Shown piece after piece: positions 18,050 to 28,681 of a stretch of DNA of 64,000 nucleotides. The translations under genes and the position numbers were made by a program. The notes beneath the pieces were generated by a model. That model worked only from the letters and a program-made list of their open reading frames with translations, had not been told where the DNA came from and ran no database searches. This DNA comes from Candidatus Latescibacterota bacterium (GTDB lineage: Bacteria; Latescibacterota; UBA2968; GCA-2709665). The DNA is taken from the NCBI GenBank assembly GCA_021295655.1, contig JAGWBX010000021.1, positions 1 to 64,000 of the forward strand. Direction: 5' to 3'. Position 1 is the first letter of the stretch. Each line of letters starts with the position of its first letter.

Positions 18050-20662
18050 CTAATAGTTGAAGCTGTATTTCGCGTACCAGAACGCGCCGCCGAAACCGAA
18101 CGGGCTGAACTGGCTGTATTTATTGCCCGTCCTGTCCCTGGCTTTCTCGTGTTCGTCCGGATAGGTATTGAAGATGTTCTGCGCTCCGATTGCAATCGTC
18201 GATCTGTAGTCGTCGAACGAGACGCTGGTCTCGGCGTCGAACAGGACCTTGCCGCTGTAGACCTGATCGTCTTCGGAGTCGTACCATTCGCCGAAATAGC
18301 TGATGCGGCCCAGCACGTCCCACCGGGTCGTGAGCTTCTGGGTAAGGGTCAGGTTCCCGCGCTGCTTGGGAAGATTCTCCTCCAGTTCCCTGAGCCGAAG
18401 ATCGTCCAGAATCTCCGGATTGTGGTCCGTAACCTTTGTACCCGTGTAGTTATATGCGATGTTCATCGCGCCCAAGCCCAACGGCACGGAAAATACCACG
18501 TCGATCCCCTGGGTCTGGGTGTTGAAATCGTTGGTGAAGAAGCGAAACTCCTGCAGTCCTGCCGCGCTGGTGATGCCCTCCCTGATGAGTTGCTCCCTCT
18601 CGGCGTCGCTGAGTGAAAAGTCCTGCGAAACCGTCAGGCGGTCATTCACCCTGATGTCGAAGTAGTCGACCGTCATGCTTGCCTTGCCCATATCCAGGAC
18701 GACACCCAGTGAAAGGTTCTTGGACTTCTCGGGCGCCAGGGCTTTGGCCCCCTTCAACGCGGCCGCGCGGCTGGTCGACGGGACCGTTCCGTTGTTCACC
18801 AGATCGTTCTTCTCGAAGTTGAACTCGGTGGTGATATTGAAAGCGTTCTGCTGGCCGGGCGTGGGCGCCCTGAAGCCGGTGCTGTAACTGCCGCGAACCC
18901 GGGCGTTCTCCGATAGGCCTATATTTGTTGCAACCTTATAATTGGAGGTGGCGCCGAAGTCTTCGAAATTTTCGTAGCGCAGGGCAACGGAAACCGCCGC
19001 TCTGTCCGTGGGCTGGATGTCCCCTTCCGCGTACACAGCCGTGTTGTAACGGCTCCATCTGCCGGCGGCCACTTTGCTGAAGCCGGAAAAACCGTTCGTC
19101 GCCGGCTGAAATCCCTGGCTGGCAAGCGGCTGGCCGATAATATAGGACTCGATCTGGCCCTCAACGATTTCAAACGTCTCTTTACGGTATTCCAGTCCCG
19201 CCGCAAGGAAGACCTGGGGGTTCACGGGGTAGGTCACACCGAAGTCCAGATTGACGTCCGACTGGATGTAGGAACCCGGATCGAAATACGTGGGCGTTGC
19301 GGGCCCCATGGAGGCGTTGACCGTATTGAAGATGAAGTAGTCCGCCTCGTGGCGTCCGTAGGACATGCTCAAATCCCAGGATGCGAGCGCCTGCTCCCCG
19401 ATACCGGTGCCCTTAATGCCCATCAGGATGGACTCATCCGTTGTAAATGCACCGAACCGCGGCGTGAATCCGCCGGGAAACATCTTCAGGAAGGAGAAGC
19501 AATTGGGATCGTCGCGAACCTGGAGCCACGCGTTCTGGTCCGGCCTGTTGTCAATAATGGGTACCGGCGGGCATTCGCCGCCCTGATCCAGGCCGTCCAG
19601 ATCGCCGACCAGCAGGGATGCCGTTTCGGCTTCGCCGTCCCCGTCCAGGTCAATCAACGGCCCCTTGAACACGCCGCTACGGGTATGTGGATTCCGGAAA
19701 TAGAACCCGCCCTCCGTTTCCTTGTCGGCATAATTCGCGTGACCGTAGAAATCCACGCTCTCGCCCAGGGTGGCGCCGTAGTTGGCAAAGATTTTCAGGT
19801 CGTCGCGAACGAATGGCTGACCCCAGACCTGGGCGGGATTCGCCACCTCGATATTGCCCGCTGAAATCAGGCCCGCAGCGTCATTGCGCTGCACGGAGCG
19901 GATGGTTTCGCCGGTGTTCCCGTATTCCAGGCTGAGGTTGGCCCAGGTATTCTCGTCGCCCAGGCCGATGTTGAACGCGGCCGTGAACATCTCGCCGTCG
20001 CCCAGGAATTTCCCGTCCCCATCCTGAAAACTCCCCACCTTCACGTTCGCGGCCATACCCTCGTGGTTGTTTTTCAGGCGGAAGTCCAGCACGCCTGCGA
20101 TCGCATCGGATCCATACTGCGCCGAGGCGCCGTCGCGGAGGACCTCCACACGCTTCAGGGCGATGGCGGGGATGGCGGAGAGATCGGGGCCCTGCGCACC
20201 GTCTGCGACGCCGTTGCCCAGCCAGTGGATCACGGCGGCCCGATGCCGGCGCTTGCCGTTAACGAGCACCAGTGCGTGGTCCGGCGCAAGGCCTCTAAGG
20301 TTGGGCGGCCGGACCACCGTTCCGGCGTCGCTGATGGGCTGGGTGTTGACGTTGTAGGAGGGAATCACGTTTCTCAACAGGTCGGTCACATCCGTACCGC
20401 CCTGCTTGACGAAATCCTCACTGGTGACCACATCGATGGGCACGACCGATTTCGTGGCCGAGCGCGGTCGCCGGGACCCAATCACGACCAGCTCTTCCAG
20501 TTCGACAATCTCGTCGAGGATAATTTCCGAGGTGTCGGTTTCGGCCGTCCCCTCGGATTCCTGAGACACCGAGACACCGGTCATGAAATGAAGGATGGAT
20601 ATTGCAAACGCAACGGACCAAAAAACAAACTTCGTGACTTTGAATCTGGAACCGGACTTCAT
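18050..20662 (-). CDS. TonB-dependent receptor
   Basis: Signal peptide; plug domain (VVTSEDFVKQGGTDVTDLLRNVIPSYNV, LRGLAPDHALVLVNGKRRH, IKRVEVLRDGASAQYGSDAIAGVLDF-like); C-terminal beta-barrel ending in aromatic Y. Confidence 0.95.
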   Translation of the reverse strand: MKSGSRFKVTKFVFWSVAFAISILHFMTGVSVSQESEGTAETDTSEIILDEIVELEELVVIGSRRPRSATKSVVPIDVVTSEDFVKQGGTDVTDLLRNVIPSYNVNTQPISDAGTVVRPPNLRGLAPDHALVLVNGKRRHRAAVIHWLGNGVADGAQGPDLSAIPAIALKRVEVLRDGASAQYGSDAIAGVLDFRLKNNHEGMAANVKVGSFQDGDGKFLGDGEMFTAAFNIGLGDENTWANLSLEYGNTGETIRSVQRNDAAGLISAGNIEVANPAQVWGQPFVRDDLKIFANYGATLGESVDFYGHANYADKETEGGFYFRNPHTRSGVFKGPLIDLDGDGEAETASLLVGDLDGLDQGGECPPVPIIDNRPDQNAWLQVRDDPNCFSFLKMFPGGFTPRFGAFTTDESILMGIKGTGIGEQALASWDLSMSYGRHEADYFIFNTVNASMGPATPTYFDPGSYIQSDVNLDFGVTYPVNPQVFLAAGLEYRKETFEIVEGQIESYIIGQPLASQGFQPATNGFSGFSKVAAGRWSRYNTAVYAEGDIQPTDRAAVSVALRYENFEDFGATSNYKVATNIGLSENARVRGSYSTGFRAPTPGQQNAFNITTEFNFEKNDLVNNGTVPSTSRAAALKGAKALAPEKSKNLSLGVVLDMGKASMTVDYFDIRVNDRLTVSQDFSLSDAEREQLIREGITSAAGLQEFRFFTNDFNTQTQGIDVVFSVPLGLGAMNIAYNYTGTKVTDHNPEILDDLRLRELEENLPKQRGNLTLTQKLTTRWDVLGRISYFGEWYDSEDDQVYSGKVLFDAETSVSFDDYRSTIAIGAQNIFNTYPDEHEKARDRTGNKYSQFSPFGFGGAFWYAKYSFNY

Positions 20663-21254
20663 TGCTCAATTCCTTTTGTATCGGGTTTCGCGAATCGGAT
20701 TATTGATCGTAATGATTCGTCCTGTCGGCGGCTGGCAGCAGCGACATCGTTTGTGTTGAATCAGTTCATGAAGACCCACACGGACTCAATATGGTGTTGG
20801 CCGGAAAGACCCGGACGGTGGGACTACTGGATCCGAATCGTTATCGCGACAGAAGGGCGTACAAACAACGCCTCCCTCATCACCATAGGCAGTCTCTCCT
20901 ATTCCGGTATGACAGGATACCATCGAGTATCTCTTGACCGCTACGAGATTCCGGGGAAGGTTGTACCGGCCGCGGTTCAGGAATAAGAGCCCGTGGGAAA
21001 CGTTGCACTGGGGCAGTAGAAGCACTGCAATTCTTCTACTAATATAGTAAAATCGCCGCAAATGGCAATGAACGAGGGAAAAAATAATCCTGTATTTTAC
21101 ACAATTCGAGGCCGGATTCCGGTTTGGGATGACTGCAACTCTGTCCAGCAAGCGCAAATACGCAGCCGGGCATTCGAAACAAGCCGCCGTCTGAACGGGA
21201 ATCCAGCTTGTTTCCTGACGTCGCCGGGCACGGCGTACCAACGCCGGTCGCTTC

Positions 21255-21283
21255 TTGACTTGCGCCATCGAAAGAAATATACT
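21255..21283 (+). promoter_or_regulatory. Sigma70-type promoter upstream of the D-2-hydroxyacid dehydrogenase gene
   Basis: TTGACT (21255-21260), 17-nt spacer, TATACT (21278-21283). Confidence 0.7.
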
Positions 21284-21404
21284 AATGCACATCGGGACCG
21301 CGGATTCGGCTTTTCGGCGCGGCCGGCCGGCGATTCAATCCGCTCGCCTGAACACGGTATCGCCATTTCGGCGTTTTTTGTCCTCCGCTTCGTGAGGGAT
21401 TGCA

Positions 21405-22373
21405 ATGTCAAGTGTTAAGGTTGTAATGATGGCCGGTCCCTGGACCGAATGGCGGGAACAGCTCGAATCCGTTTCGCCGTGCGTGAAGGCGGTCGCCGCG
21501 CATTCCGACGAGGACCTGTTTCGGGAAATTCCGAACGCGGAGGTCGTCTACGGGCGGTTGCCGCGAGCGCCCTTTCTCAAAGCAGAAAAACTCCGGTGGG
21601 TGCAGAGTATCGGCGTGGGATTCGAAACCATGCTGTATCCCGAAATGATCGAGAGCGATGTGGTCATCACCAACACGGCGGGCGCGTTCGACGCCGCGAT
21701 GGCAGAACAGGCCCTTGCATTTATGCTCGCCCACGCGCGCGGGCTGATGTACTTCGAGCGAGACAGGAAAGAGCGCATCTGGGACCGGCACACGGACACG
21801 GTCTCTCAGATCCACGGGAAAACGGCATGCGTGCTGGGCCTGGGTTCCATCGGACGCAGCATCGCCGACCGGCTCAATGCCCTCGGGCTTGCGGTGACCG
21901 CCGTAGACGCTCAGGTCACGAAACCGCCCACCGGCGTGGGACGCCTGTTCAGGGCCGATGAGCTGTTGGATGCCATCGCCGATGCGGACTACGTGATTGT
22001 CGCGCTGCCGCAGACCGAAAGCACCACCGCCCTTGTCGACGGGACCTGCTTCAACCGGATGAAAGAAACGGCCTTTCTGGTGAATGTCGCACGCGGGCCC
22101 ATTGTCAATGAAGCCGACCTGGTCCGGGCCCTCCAGGAAAAACGTATCGCCGGGGCGGGACTGGACGTTTTCGAAGAGGAACCGCTGCCGGATTCCAGCC
22201 CGTTATGGGACATGCCCAACGTCGTGATCGCTCCCCATTCCGCCGGTTACTCCCCCGAGGGTCGCGGAAACATCCTTCGCATCTTCAAGGAAAACCTTCG
22301 GCGCTTCCTGGCTGAAGAACCCCTCATGAACGTGGTGGACAAGCAAAAGGGATATCTCATACAGACAGCTTGA
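21405..22373 (+). CDS. D-2-hydroxyacid dehydrogenase
   Basis: ACVLGLGSIGRSIADRLNALGLAV, FLVNVARGPIVNEADLVRAL, GAGLDVFEEEPLP, VIAPHSAGY. Confidence 0.92.
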   Translation: MSSVKVVMMAGPWTEWREQLESVSPCVKAVAAHSDEDLFREIPNAEVVYGRLPRAPFLKAEKLRWVQSIGVGFETMLYPEMIESDVVITNTAGAFDAAMAEQALAFMLAHARGLMYFERDRKERIWDRHTDTVSQIHGKTACVLGLGSIGRSIADRLNALGLAVTAVDAQVTKPPTGVGRLFRADELLDAIADADYVIVALPQTESTTALVDGTCFNRMKETAFLVNVARGPIVNEADLVRALQEKRIAGAGLDVFEEEPLPDSSPLWDMPNVVIAPHSAGYSPEGRGNILRIFKENLRRFLAEEPLMNVVDKQKGYLIQTA

Positions 22374-22466
22374 AAGCAGGTACCCCAGGGCCTTTACAAT
22401 GCTGTCTTGTGCGACTGCCCGGGTTTCTGACACAACCCGGCGTACGGCAATGTCAATAGAGGAAGC

Positions 22467-23720
22467 TTGATGTCATCCCCTCCCGCCTTCTCCGTGGGCG
22501 AAGCGGTCACCCGCGCCTTCGAAGATCAGCCGATCGTCGATATCCATACCCACCTCTATCCGATTCAAATGGGTCCGCTCTGCCTGATGGGGCCCGACGA
22601 ACTGCTTACCTACCACTACCTCAAGGTCGAAACCTGCCGCCAGCTTCCATCCGGGATCTCCGTCGCACAGTTCAACGCGCTGTCGAAACCCCGCCAGGCC
22701 GACGTGGTCTGGCGCACCCTCTTCGCGGGGAACGGCAGCCCGCTTTCCGAAGCCCAACTCGGCGTGGTGACCGTTATGTCGGCACTGGGCCTGAACCCCC
22801 GGTCGGACAGCCTGGCCGAATTCCGCGCACTGTTCTCACAGACAGACCCCGACGCCTATCTCGATCTTGTTTTCAGCAAGTCCGGCGTCTCCCGGGTTTA
22901 TATGACCAACGATCCCCTGGACGACCTGGAGGGTCCCGTGTGGAAGGCGGGATTCGAGAGGGATCCCCGTTTTGAAGCCGCCCTCCGGCTGGACAGCGCC
23001 CTGGGGGGATGGCCCGAGCCGGTGGCGAAATTAAAGGCGCTTGGTTACGGAGTGGAAGACGATCTCTCGTCCCTGACAATCGCGGAACTTCGACGTTACC
23101 TCGACGACTGGATCGCGCGAATGGATGCCCGTTACCTGGCCATCTCCCTCCCGCCGGACTTCGCCTATCCTTCCGAATCCGCCGTTGCGAAGTTGCTTGG
23201 AACTGCGGCATACCCCGCGGCCCGCGATCACGGAATTCCGGTAGCGCTGATGGCCGGCGTCAGACGCGGGGTCAACCCGCTGCTGCGGGACGGGGGCGAC
23301 GGTATGGGAAATTGGGACGTCACATGTCTCGAGAACATCGCCCGCGAATGGCCGGACGTGAACTTCCTCGTCACACTGCTTTCCCGCGAAAATCAGCACG
23401 AACTCTGCGTTGCCGCAAGAAAATTCCCCAACGTCACGCCTTTCGGCTGCTGGTGGTTCCTGAACAACCCCAGCATCATCCAGGAAATCACGGCCGAACG
23501 CCTCGAACTGCTCGGATCCGGCTTCGTGCCCCAACACTCCGACGCCCGGGTCCTGGACCAGCTGCTCTACAAATGGACCCATTCCATCAGAGCCATCGCC
23601 CCGGTATTCATCCGGAAGTACGAGGCGCTGCGAATCGCCGGCTGGCCGCTGACCGAGCAGGACATCCGGAACGACGTCGCGCGGATGTTCGGCGGCGGCT
23701 CACTCTTTGCAAATTCATAA
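22467..23720 (+). CDS. Uronate/glucuronate isomerase-like amidohydrolase-fold protein
   Basis: IVDIHTHLYP (HxH), LLTYHYLKVE, C-terminal FGCWWFLNNPSIIQEITAERLELLGSGFVPQHSDARVLDQLLYKW. Confidence 0.75.
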   Translation: MMSSPPAFSVGEAVTRAFEDQPIVDIHTHLYPIQMGPLCLMGPDELLTYHYLKVETCRQLPSGISVAQFNALSKPRQADVVWRTLFAGNGSPLSEAQLGVVTVMSALGLNPRSDSLAEFRALFSQTDPDAYLDLVFSKSGVSRVYMTNDPLDDLEGPVWKAGFERDPRFEAALRLDSALGGWPEPVAKLKALGYGVEDDLSSLTIAELRRYLDDWIARMDARYLAISLPPDFAYPSESAVAKLLGTAAYPAARDHGIPVALMAGVRRGVNPLLRDGGDGMGNWDVTCLENIAREWPDVNFLVTLLSRENQHELCVAARKFPNVTPFGCWWFLNNPSIIQEITAERLELLGSGFVPQHSDARVLDQLLYKWTHSIRAIAPVFIRKYEALRIAGWPLTEQDIRNDVARMFGGGSLFANS

Positions 23721-23722
23721 AG

Positions 23723-24910
23723 TCAGCGCAGCCACGACCATCGTGACGGGACTGCAGCCTCCCGGCCGAATCTTTCCCTCAACGCCGCTTTTTCGGCAGG
23801 GGGAGCCGAGAACAGCCCAACCAGCCGGTCGCACGTCAGTTCCACCTCTTCGTCCGTCATCTCCATCGCATCCACGGTGAAATATCCCTCGTCCGTATGG
23901 TGCGCGCGAAGACGGATGGACGGATCTCCCTCCATCATCTCGAGGTTGATCACGGCGGCGCTCAACCCCGTTTTCTCTTCGTCCACAGTGACCCGCGCGC
24001 GGCTGAACGGGTTGCCGTTGGGATCGGGGTCCACGCTGAGACCCACGCCGTCTATACCATCAAGACGCGCCAACACCCTGTTCATCTTCCGGTTCTGCTC
24101 CGTCTCCCAGCCGGCCACGTCCAGACGCATCCGGTATCCCAGGGCCGCCATCGCGCCGATGATTCCCTCTTTGCCCACCTTCATCGGCCTCCCGATCCCC
24201 CTGTTCTGCAGGTTCAGCGCCCGCACCAGGTCCTCCCGGCCGCAGACCACGCCGGCCGTGGTGCCTGAGAGATACTTGTGGCCGCTGCAAACGATCAGGT
24301 CCGCGCCCGTGTCCACGATCTTTCCAATCTGAAACGACTGCGCCGCTCCGTCGACGATCACCGGGACGCCGTGCTCGTGCGCGATCTCGACCACCCGCGC
24401 GAGGGGCAGGGCGCCGTACCGGACAGTATGGTGCGACACCACGAATACCACCGCCGCAGTCCGGTCTCCGATGGCGTGCCTCAGATGCGCCTCGGTGGAA
24501 CGGTGCACCGTGCCGATCTCCACGGCGACGGCGCCGGCCAGCCGGATCATCTGCGTTACCGGGGCGCCGAAGTTCACCGCGTGGCCCTTCTGAATGACAA
24601 CTTCGCTGGCCATCCCGGTTGTGTCCGGAAGCTGCCAGACCCGGCCGAGGGCGTTTCCCGTCATGGACGCAGCCACGCCTAATGTGATGCCGGCCGCGGT
24701 ACAGGCGGTCACGCACCCCCACTGCGCGCCCGTGGCGCGTACAATCACCTCACCCGCGCGCTCCTGGAGTTCATCCAGATCGTAGAAGCAGCCCATCGCG
24801 TGCGTCACCTCTTCGACCACCTCCGGCAATACGACAGCCCCCGCCAGATGCGTCATTTTTCCGCAGGCATTGATGACGCGAGTCAGCCTGTACTTCTCGT
24901 ACAGATCCAT
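23723..24910 (-). CDS. PLP-dependent SelA/DgaE-like (D-glucosaminate-6-P ammonia-lyase-like) protein
   Basis: RVINACGKMTHLAGAVVLPEVVE, VTACTAAGITLGVAA, PVIVDGAAQSFQI, DLIVCSGHKYLSGTTAGVVCG (PLP lysine). Confidence 0.8.
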   Translation of the reverse strand: MDLYEKYRLTRVINACGKMTHLAGAVVLPEVVEEVTHAMGCFYDLDELQERAGEVIVRATGAQWGCVTACTAAGITLGVAASMTGNALGRVWQLPDTTGMASEVVIQKGHAVNFGAPVTQMIRLAGAVAVEIGTVHRSTEAHLRHAIGDRTAAVVFVVSHHTVRYGALPLARVVEIAHEHGVPVIVDGAAQSFQIGKIVDTGADLIVCSGHKYLSGTTAGVVCGREDLVRALNLQNRGIGRPMKVGKEGIIGAMAALGYRMRLDVAGWETEQNRKMNRVLARLDGIDGVGLSVDPDPNGNPFSRARVTVDEEKTGLSAAVINLEMMEGDPSIRLRAHHTDEGYFTVDAMEMTDEEVELTCDRLVGLFSAPPAEKAALRERFGREAAVPSRWSWLR

Positions 24911-25008
24911 TGTCGTTCCTCCGTACAGACAGAAAGCGAGCGACGATCCCGATCGCCCGCCATTCCTCCTGATTCATACCGTTTCAACCCAGCGGTTCAG
25001 GCTCCCGA

Positions 25009-26391
25009 TCAGCTTCCGGCCGCCTGGTCCACGGCCTCGTCTACAGAATCGCCCAATACCGCCAGTCCGTCGGCCACGGCTTCCGCGCTAATGGTCAGCC
25101 GCGGCGAGATCTTCACCGTCTGCCCCCAGGATCCTACCGGCGCGAAAAACAGCAGCCCCTTGTGAAAACAGCGTTCGATCACGTCGAAAGCCAGGTCCGG
25201 GTCCGGCTCTTTCAGGCCCGGCCTGACCATCTGCAACCCCGCAACCAGTCCCTTCCCCGTGCAATTGCCGATCACACGCGGATGACGCGCCTGAATCGCG
25301 CGCAATCCCTCCATCATCACCGGTTCCATCCGGGCGGCATTGCCCGGCAGATCGTCTCCCACGATTTTCTTCAGACTGGCCAGCGCCGCCGCCGAGCAGA
25401 CCGGGTTGCCGGTATGCGTGCTGGTCATGGATCCGGGCGGATATTGATCCATCACTTCCGTCCGGCCGATCACGCCTGAAAGCGGCAGGGAACTGCTCAC
25501 GCCTTTACCGAACGTAATCATATCCGGAGTGACGCCGTAGTGCTCGAAACCCCACATGGTTCCGGTTCGTCCGAACCCCGCCTGGACCTCGTCGAAAATC
25601 AGCAGCGCCCCGTGCGCCCGGCACCATTCGGCCAGGGCCTGCGCGTACTCGACAGGCAGAAAGTCCGGTCCCACACCCTGGTAGGTCTCCACGATCACGC
25701 CCGCGACGTCGTCGGCCTTCATCCCCTTTTCGTTCAGGGTCGTGCAGAAGTGGTCGAAATCGGTATTTCCGGTCCAGTATCCGTCCGGGAAAGCGGTCTG
25801 TACGATGGCGGGATCCTCATTGACGATCCAATCCTTCTGCCCGGGCATGCCGCCGGCCTGCTGCGCCCCGAGCGTTCGGCCGTGGAAACCCCGTTCAAAG
25901 CCCACGATCCCAATCTTGTGGCTCCCGCCCTGCGCGATTCCCCAGGTGCGCGCCAGTTTGATCGCATTTTCGGTGGCCTCCGATCCCGTTGTCAGCAGAA
26001 ACACCTTGTCCAGCCCCTCCGGCGCCAGATGAACCAGAAACGCCGCGAGTTCAGCCCTGGCGGCATTGGGGAACACGTAACTGTGCAGAAGTCCGTTATT
26101 GACCTGGTCCAGAATCGCCTGCCTCACCTCGGGCATCCCGTGGCCCGCGTTGGTCACCAGCACCCCGGAACTCCAGTCCAGCCACATATTTCCATACTTG
26201 TCGTAGACACGGACGTCCTCCGCCCGATCCCACACCACAGGCGGCTGCCCCCGCATGGAAGTCGGCTCGTACGTTCGCAACGCCTCGAGCACGGGAACCG
26301 ACTCCGGATGCGGCAATGGGGATACGATTCGCCTGTATTTCGTGTCCACGCGGGGAACGTGCCGGGGTGTGATATCGAACTCCCTGCCCAT
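25009..26391 (-). CDS. Class-III aminotransferase (aspartate aminotransferase family)
   Basis: SGVLVTNAGHGMPEV, FLLTTGSEATENAIKLAR, FHGRTLGAQQAGG, LIFDEVQAGFGRTGTMWGFEHYGVTPDMITFGKGVSSSLPLSGVIG. Confidence 0.92.
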   Translation of the reverse strand: MGREFDITPRHVPRVDTKYRRIVSPLPHPESVPVLEALRTYEPTSMRGQPPVVWDRAEDVRVYDKYGNMWLDWSSGVLVTNAGHGMPEVRQAILDQVNNGLLHSYVFPNAARAELAAFLVHLAPEGLDKVFLLTTGSEATENAIKLARTWGIAQGGSHKIGIVGFERGFHGRTLGAQQAGGMPGQKDWIVNEDPAIVQTAFPDGYWTGNTDFDHFCTTLNEKGMKADDVAGVIVETYQGVGPDFLPVEYAQALAEWCRAHGALLIFDEVQAGFGRTGTMWGFEHYGVTPDMITFGKGVSSSLPLSGVIGRTEVMDQYPPGSMTSTHTGNPVCSAAALASLKKIVGDDLPGNAARMEPVMMEGLRAIQARHPRVIGNCTGKGLVAGLQMVRPGLKEPDPDLAFDVIERCFHKGLLFFAPVGSWGQTVKISPRLTISAEAVADGLAVLGDSVDEAVDQAAGS

Positions 26392-26477
26392 CGAATCCTC
26401 CTGATAACAAGAAACATGCCGCGAGACGCCGCCCGAACCGGACGTTGCGGCGTCCCACGATCCGCCGCTCCCCTCCG

Positions 26478-27761
26478 CTATATAGCCTTTTTGTAGATTC
26501 GCTGAAAGACCGCTTCCGGCCCCTCGTCTATCCTGCAGGGATCGATTATGGTGATGCCGTCTTCCCCGAACCGGGCCGTCACCGGCGTCCCCCTGCCTTC
26601 CTGGAGATATTTGAAATTCAGGTCCCGCACCCGCCTGGCCGCGTCGACGATCGCAACCGTAATCCGCCCGTCCGCCGCGGTCGGGTAGATCACGTCCACG
26701 TCCTCCCGGGTCTCTCCAAGGAACTTGATGCGGCAGGCGGCAACCAGCCCCACCGTGATGCTGTCCACGCCGTAGCCGATATACGCCTCCGAGCCATCCG
26801 GGCGCCTGACGTCGCGCGTCATGTGGTTGTTCACCGTACGGCTGCCGCCCTCGTTGTACCAGAATCGCAGGCCCCGGTATTGCTGGTCCGATTCCACCTT
26901 GCCGTCGGTACCCACGATTTCATGGCCCTGATTCACCGGCCCCTCGAAATCGTCCGGCGTGATCCAGTTATTGTGGAAATAGATGCTCATGCCGTTGTCG
27001 AACTCCACGCGCACCTGGACCGCGTCGTAGGCGTCGATGCCTTCGCGAACCAGCCGTTTCTTCTGCCCGACAGCGGAAAGCGCAACCGGTTTGCTCCTGA
27101 AATAGTTGTAAATCAGGTCCGTCCAGTGTGGACCCACGTAGCTGAACGGGTCGCTCTGTTCCGCCCACTTGAACGTGCTTGTGGACACCTCCAGCGGTTC
27201 CTCGAGTACGGCCTGGCCGTAGAGCGGCTCTCCGATCCGGCTGGAGAGATCGTGCTGGACGCGCAGATGGTCGGGATCGTATCGCTTGTGCATATCCACG
27301 CAGACCACCAGCCCCTTCGCGTCGGCCAGTTCGATGATCTCGTCCGCCTCCTCGATCGAAAGACACATTGGTTTTTCCATGACCACGTGCGTCCCGTTCC
27401 GCAGCGCGGCCAGCGTCACCTCGGTATGCAGGTGATCCGGCGTGACGACCGCCATGACGTCCAGGTCGGGAAAATCCCGCAGCACGTCCTCCCACGGCTT
27501 TGCTCCCCAGTAGGCGCCCGGCTCGCGACCGGTGGATGCCCTGAAGTTATCGCGAGCCCGTTCCGCCGACGCCCGGGACCGCGTAGCCACGGCCACCAGA
27601 TCGAATTGTACGTCGGCCAGGTCCCGGGCCCACCGGTCCAGCCCCACCCGTCCGAGATTTCCACTGATTCCCATCCGCTGCAGATCGGCGAATGCCCTGG
27701 CATGCACGTCACCGCCGAACATTCCCGCGCCGATCAGCGCAATTTTCATCGTGCGCTGCAT
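26478..27761 (-). CDS. Gfo/Idh/MocA family oxidoreductase
   Basis: KIALIGAGMFGGDVHARAF, VMAVVTPDHLHTEVTLAALRNGTHVVMEKPMCLSIEEADEI. Confidence 0.92.
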   Translation of the reverse strand: MQRTMKIALIGAGMFGGDVHARAFADLQRMGISGNLGRVGLDRWARDLADVQFDLVAVATRSRASAERARDNFRASTGREPGAYWGAKPWEDVLRDFPDLDVMAVVTPDHLHTEVTLAALRNGTHVVMEKPMCLSIEEADEIIELADAKGLVVCVDMHKRYDPDHLRVQHDLSSRIGEPLYGQAVLEEPLEVSTSTFKWAEQSDPFSYVGPHWTDLIYNYFRSKPVALSAVGQKKRLVREGIDAYDAVQVRVEFDNGMSIYFHNNWITPDDFEGPVNQGHEIVGTDGKVESDQQYRGLRFWYNEGGSRTVNNHMTRDVRRPDGSEAYIGYGVDSITVGLVAACRIKFLGETREDVDVIYPTAADGRITVAIVDAARRVRDLNFKYLQEGRGTPVTARFGEDGITIIDPCRIDEGPEAVFQRIYKKAI

Positions 27762-27882
27762 TCGTTACCTCGCTTTCCCCTTTTGACGATTCCGTGCCCT
27801 GAACCACCGGGACGTAACGGTCGGTGCATGGCTCCTGGCCGATTCGGCGGACGCGCATCCGGAAACATGCGCCCGGCGGAGG

Positions 27883-28617
27883 TCATCTGGTAAAGACGGT
27901 CCCTCTCACGTAGTCCGCATCGTCCGAAACCAGAAACGCCAGCACCCTGCCCACACCCTCGGGCTTTCCCAGCCCCGCTCTCATCTCCTCCAGGCGCCGC
28001 CCCTCCAGGTCCGCCTGCTTCTTCAGTACTTCCAGCTTCAGCGGCGTATCAAGACTTCCCGGACACAACGCGTGCACCCGGATTCCCCTCGAGGCCAGTT
28101 GCTGCGCGAGCACCAGAGAGAGACCATGTACGCCCCCTTTGCTCGATCCGTATGCCGCGGACGAACTGCCTCCTCGCACCCCGGCGCCGGAAGACACCAG
28201 CACCAGCACCCCGCCACCGGTCCGCTCCAGAACCGGCGCCACGTGTTTGCACAGCAGAAAACTGCCTTTCATATTCACATCGACTACACGGTCCCAGGTC
28301 TCCTCTTCGAACAAGTCGACCGGGACCAGGGCCCCTTCGAGAATCCCCGCGGAGTGAATCAGACCGTCGATACGTCCGAACGCACGGACCACGTCATCCA
28401 CCATCGCCCGGACCTCGCCCTCGACGCGAACGTCAACCCGGAAACCCCGGGCTTCGCCCCCAGTATCGTCGATGTTACGAACCGTTGCCACAACGCCGCT
28501 GCTGTTGCAATCCGCCACGGCCACTCGAGCGCCTGCTTGTGCGCAGCAGAACGACGCAGCGCGACCGATGCCCGAGGCCCCCCCGGTTACAAGAATTACC
28601 TTCTTCTCCAAAGACAT
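27883..28617 (-). CDS. SDR family oxidoreductase
   Basis: MSLEKKVILVTGGASGIGRAASFCCAQAGA; SSAAYGSSKGGVHGL; RVHALCPGSLDTPL. The upstream 80 aa of the ORF are a translated dispersed repeat (ALSLSKG) and are excluded. Confidence 0.9.
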   Translation of the reverse strand: MSLEKKVILVTGGASGIGRAASFCCAQAGARVAVADCNSSGVVATVRNIDDTGGEARGFRVDVRVEGEVRAMVDDVVRAFGRIDGLIHSAGILEGALVPVDLFEEETWDRVVDVNMKGSFLLCKHVAPVLERTGGGVLVLVSSGAGVRGGSSSAAYGSSKGGVHGLSLVLAQQLASRGIRVHALCPGSLDTPLKLEVLKKQADLEGRRLEEMRAGLGKPEGVGRVLAFLVSDDADYVRGTVFTR

Positions 28618-28681
28618 CCTGTGTTCTGTCCCGGAAATAGGTTGCCGGAATTCGGCTGGCGAGTCGCCTGGCTGGCATAAG

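Noticed and set aside
26445-27893. 482-aa plus-strand ORF opposite the Gfo/Idh/MocA gene
   Set aside because: Shadow ORF (R/H/P-rich); minus strand has clear Rossmann and EKP motifs.
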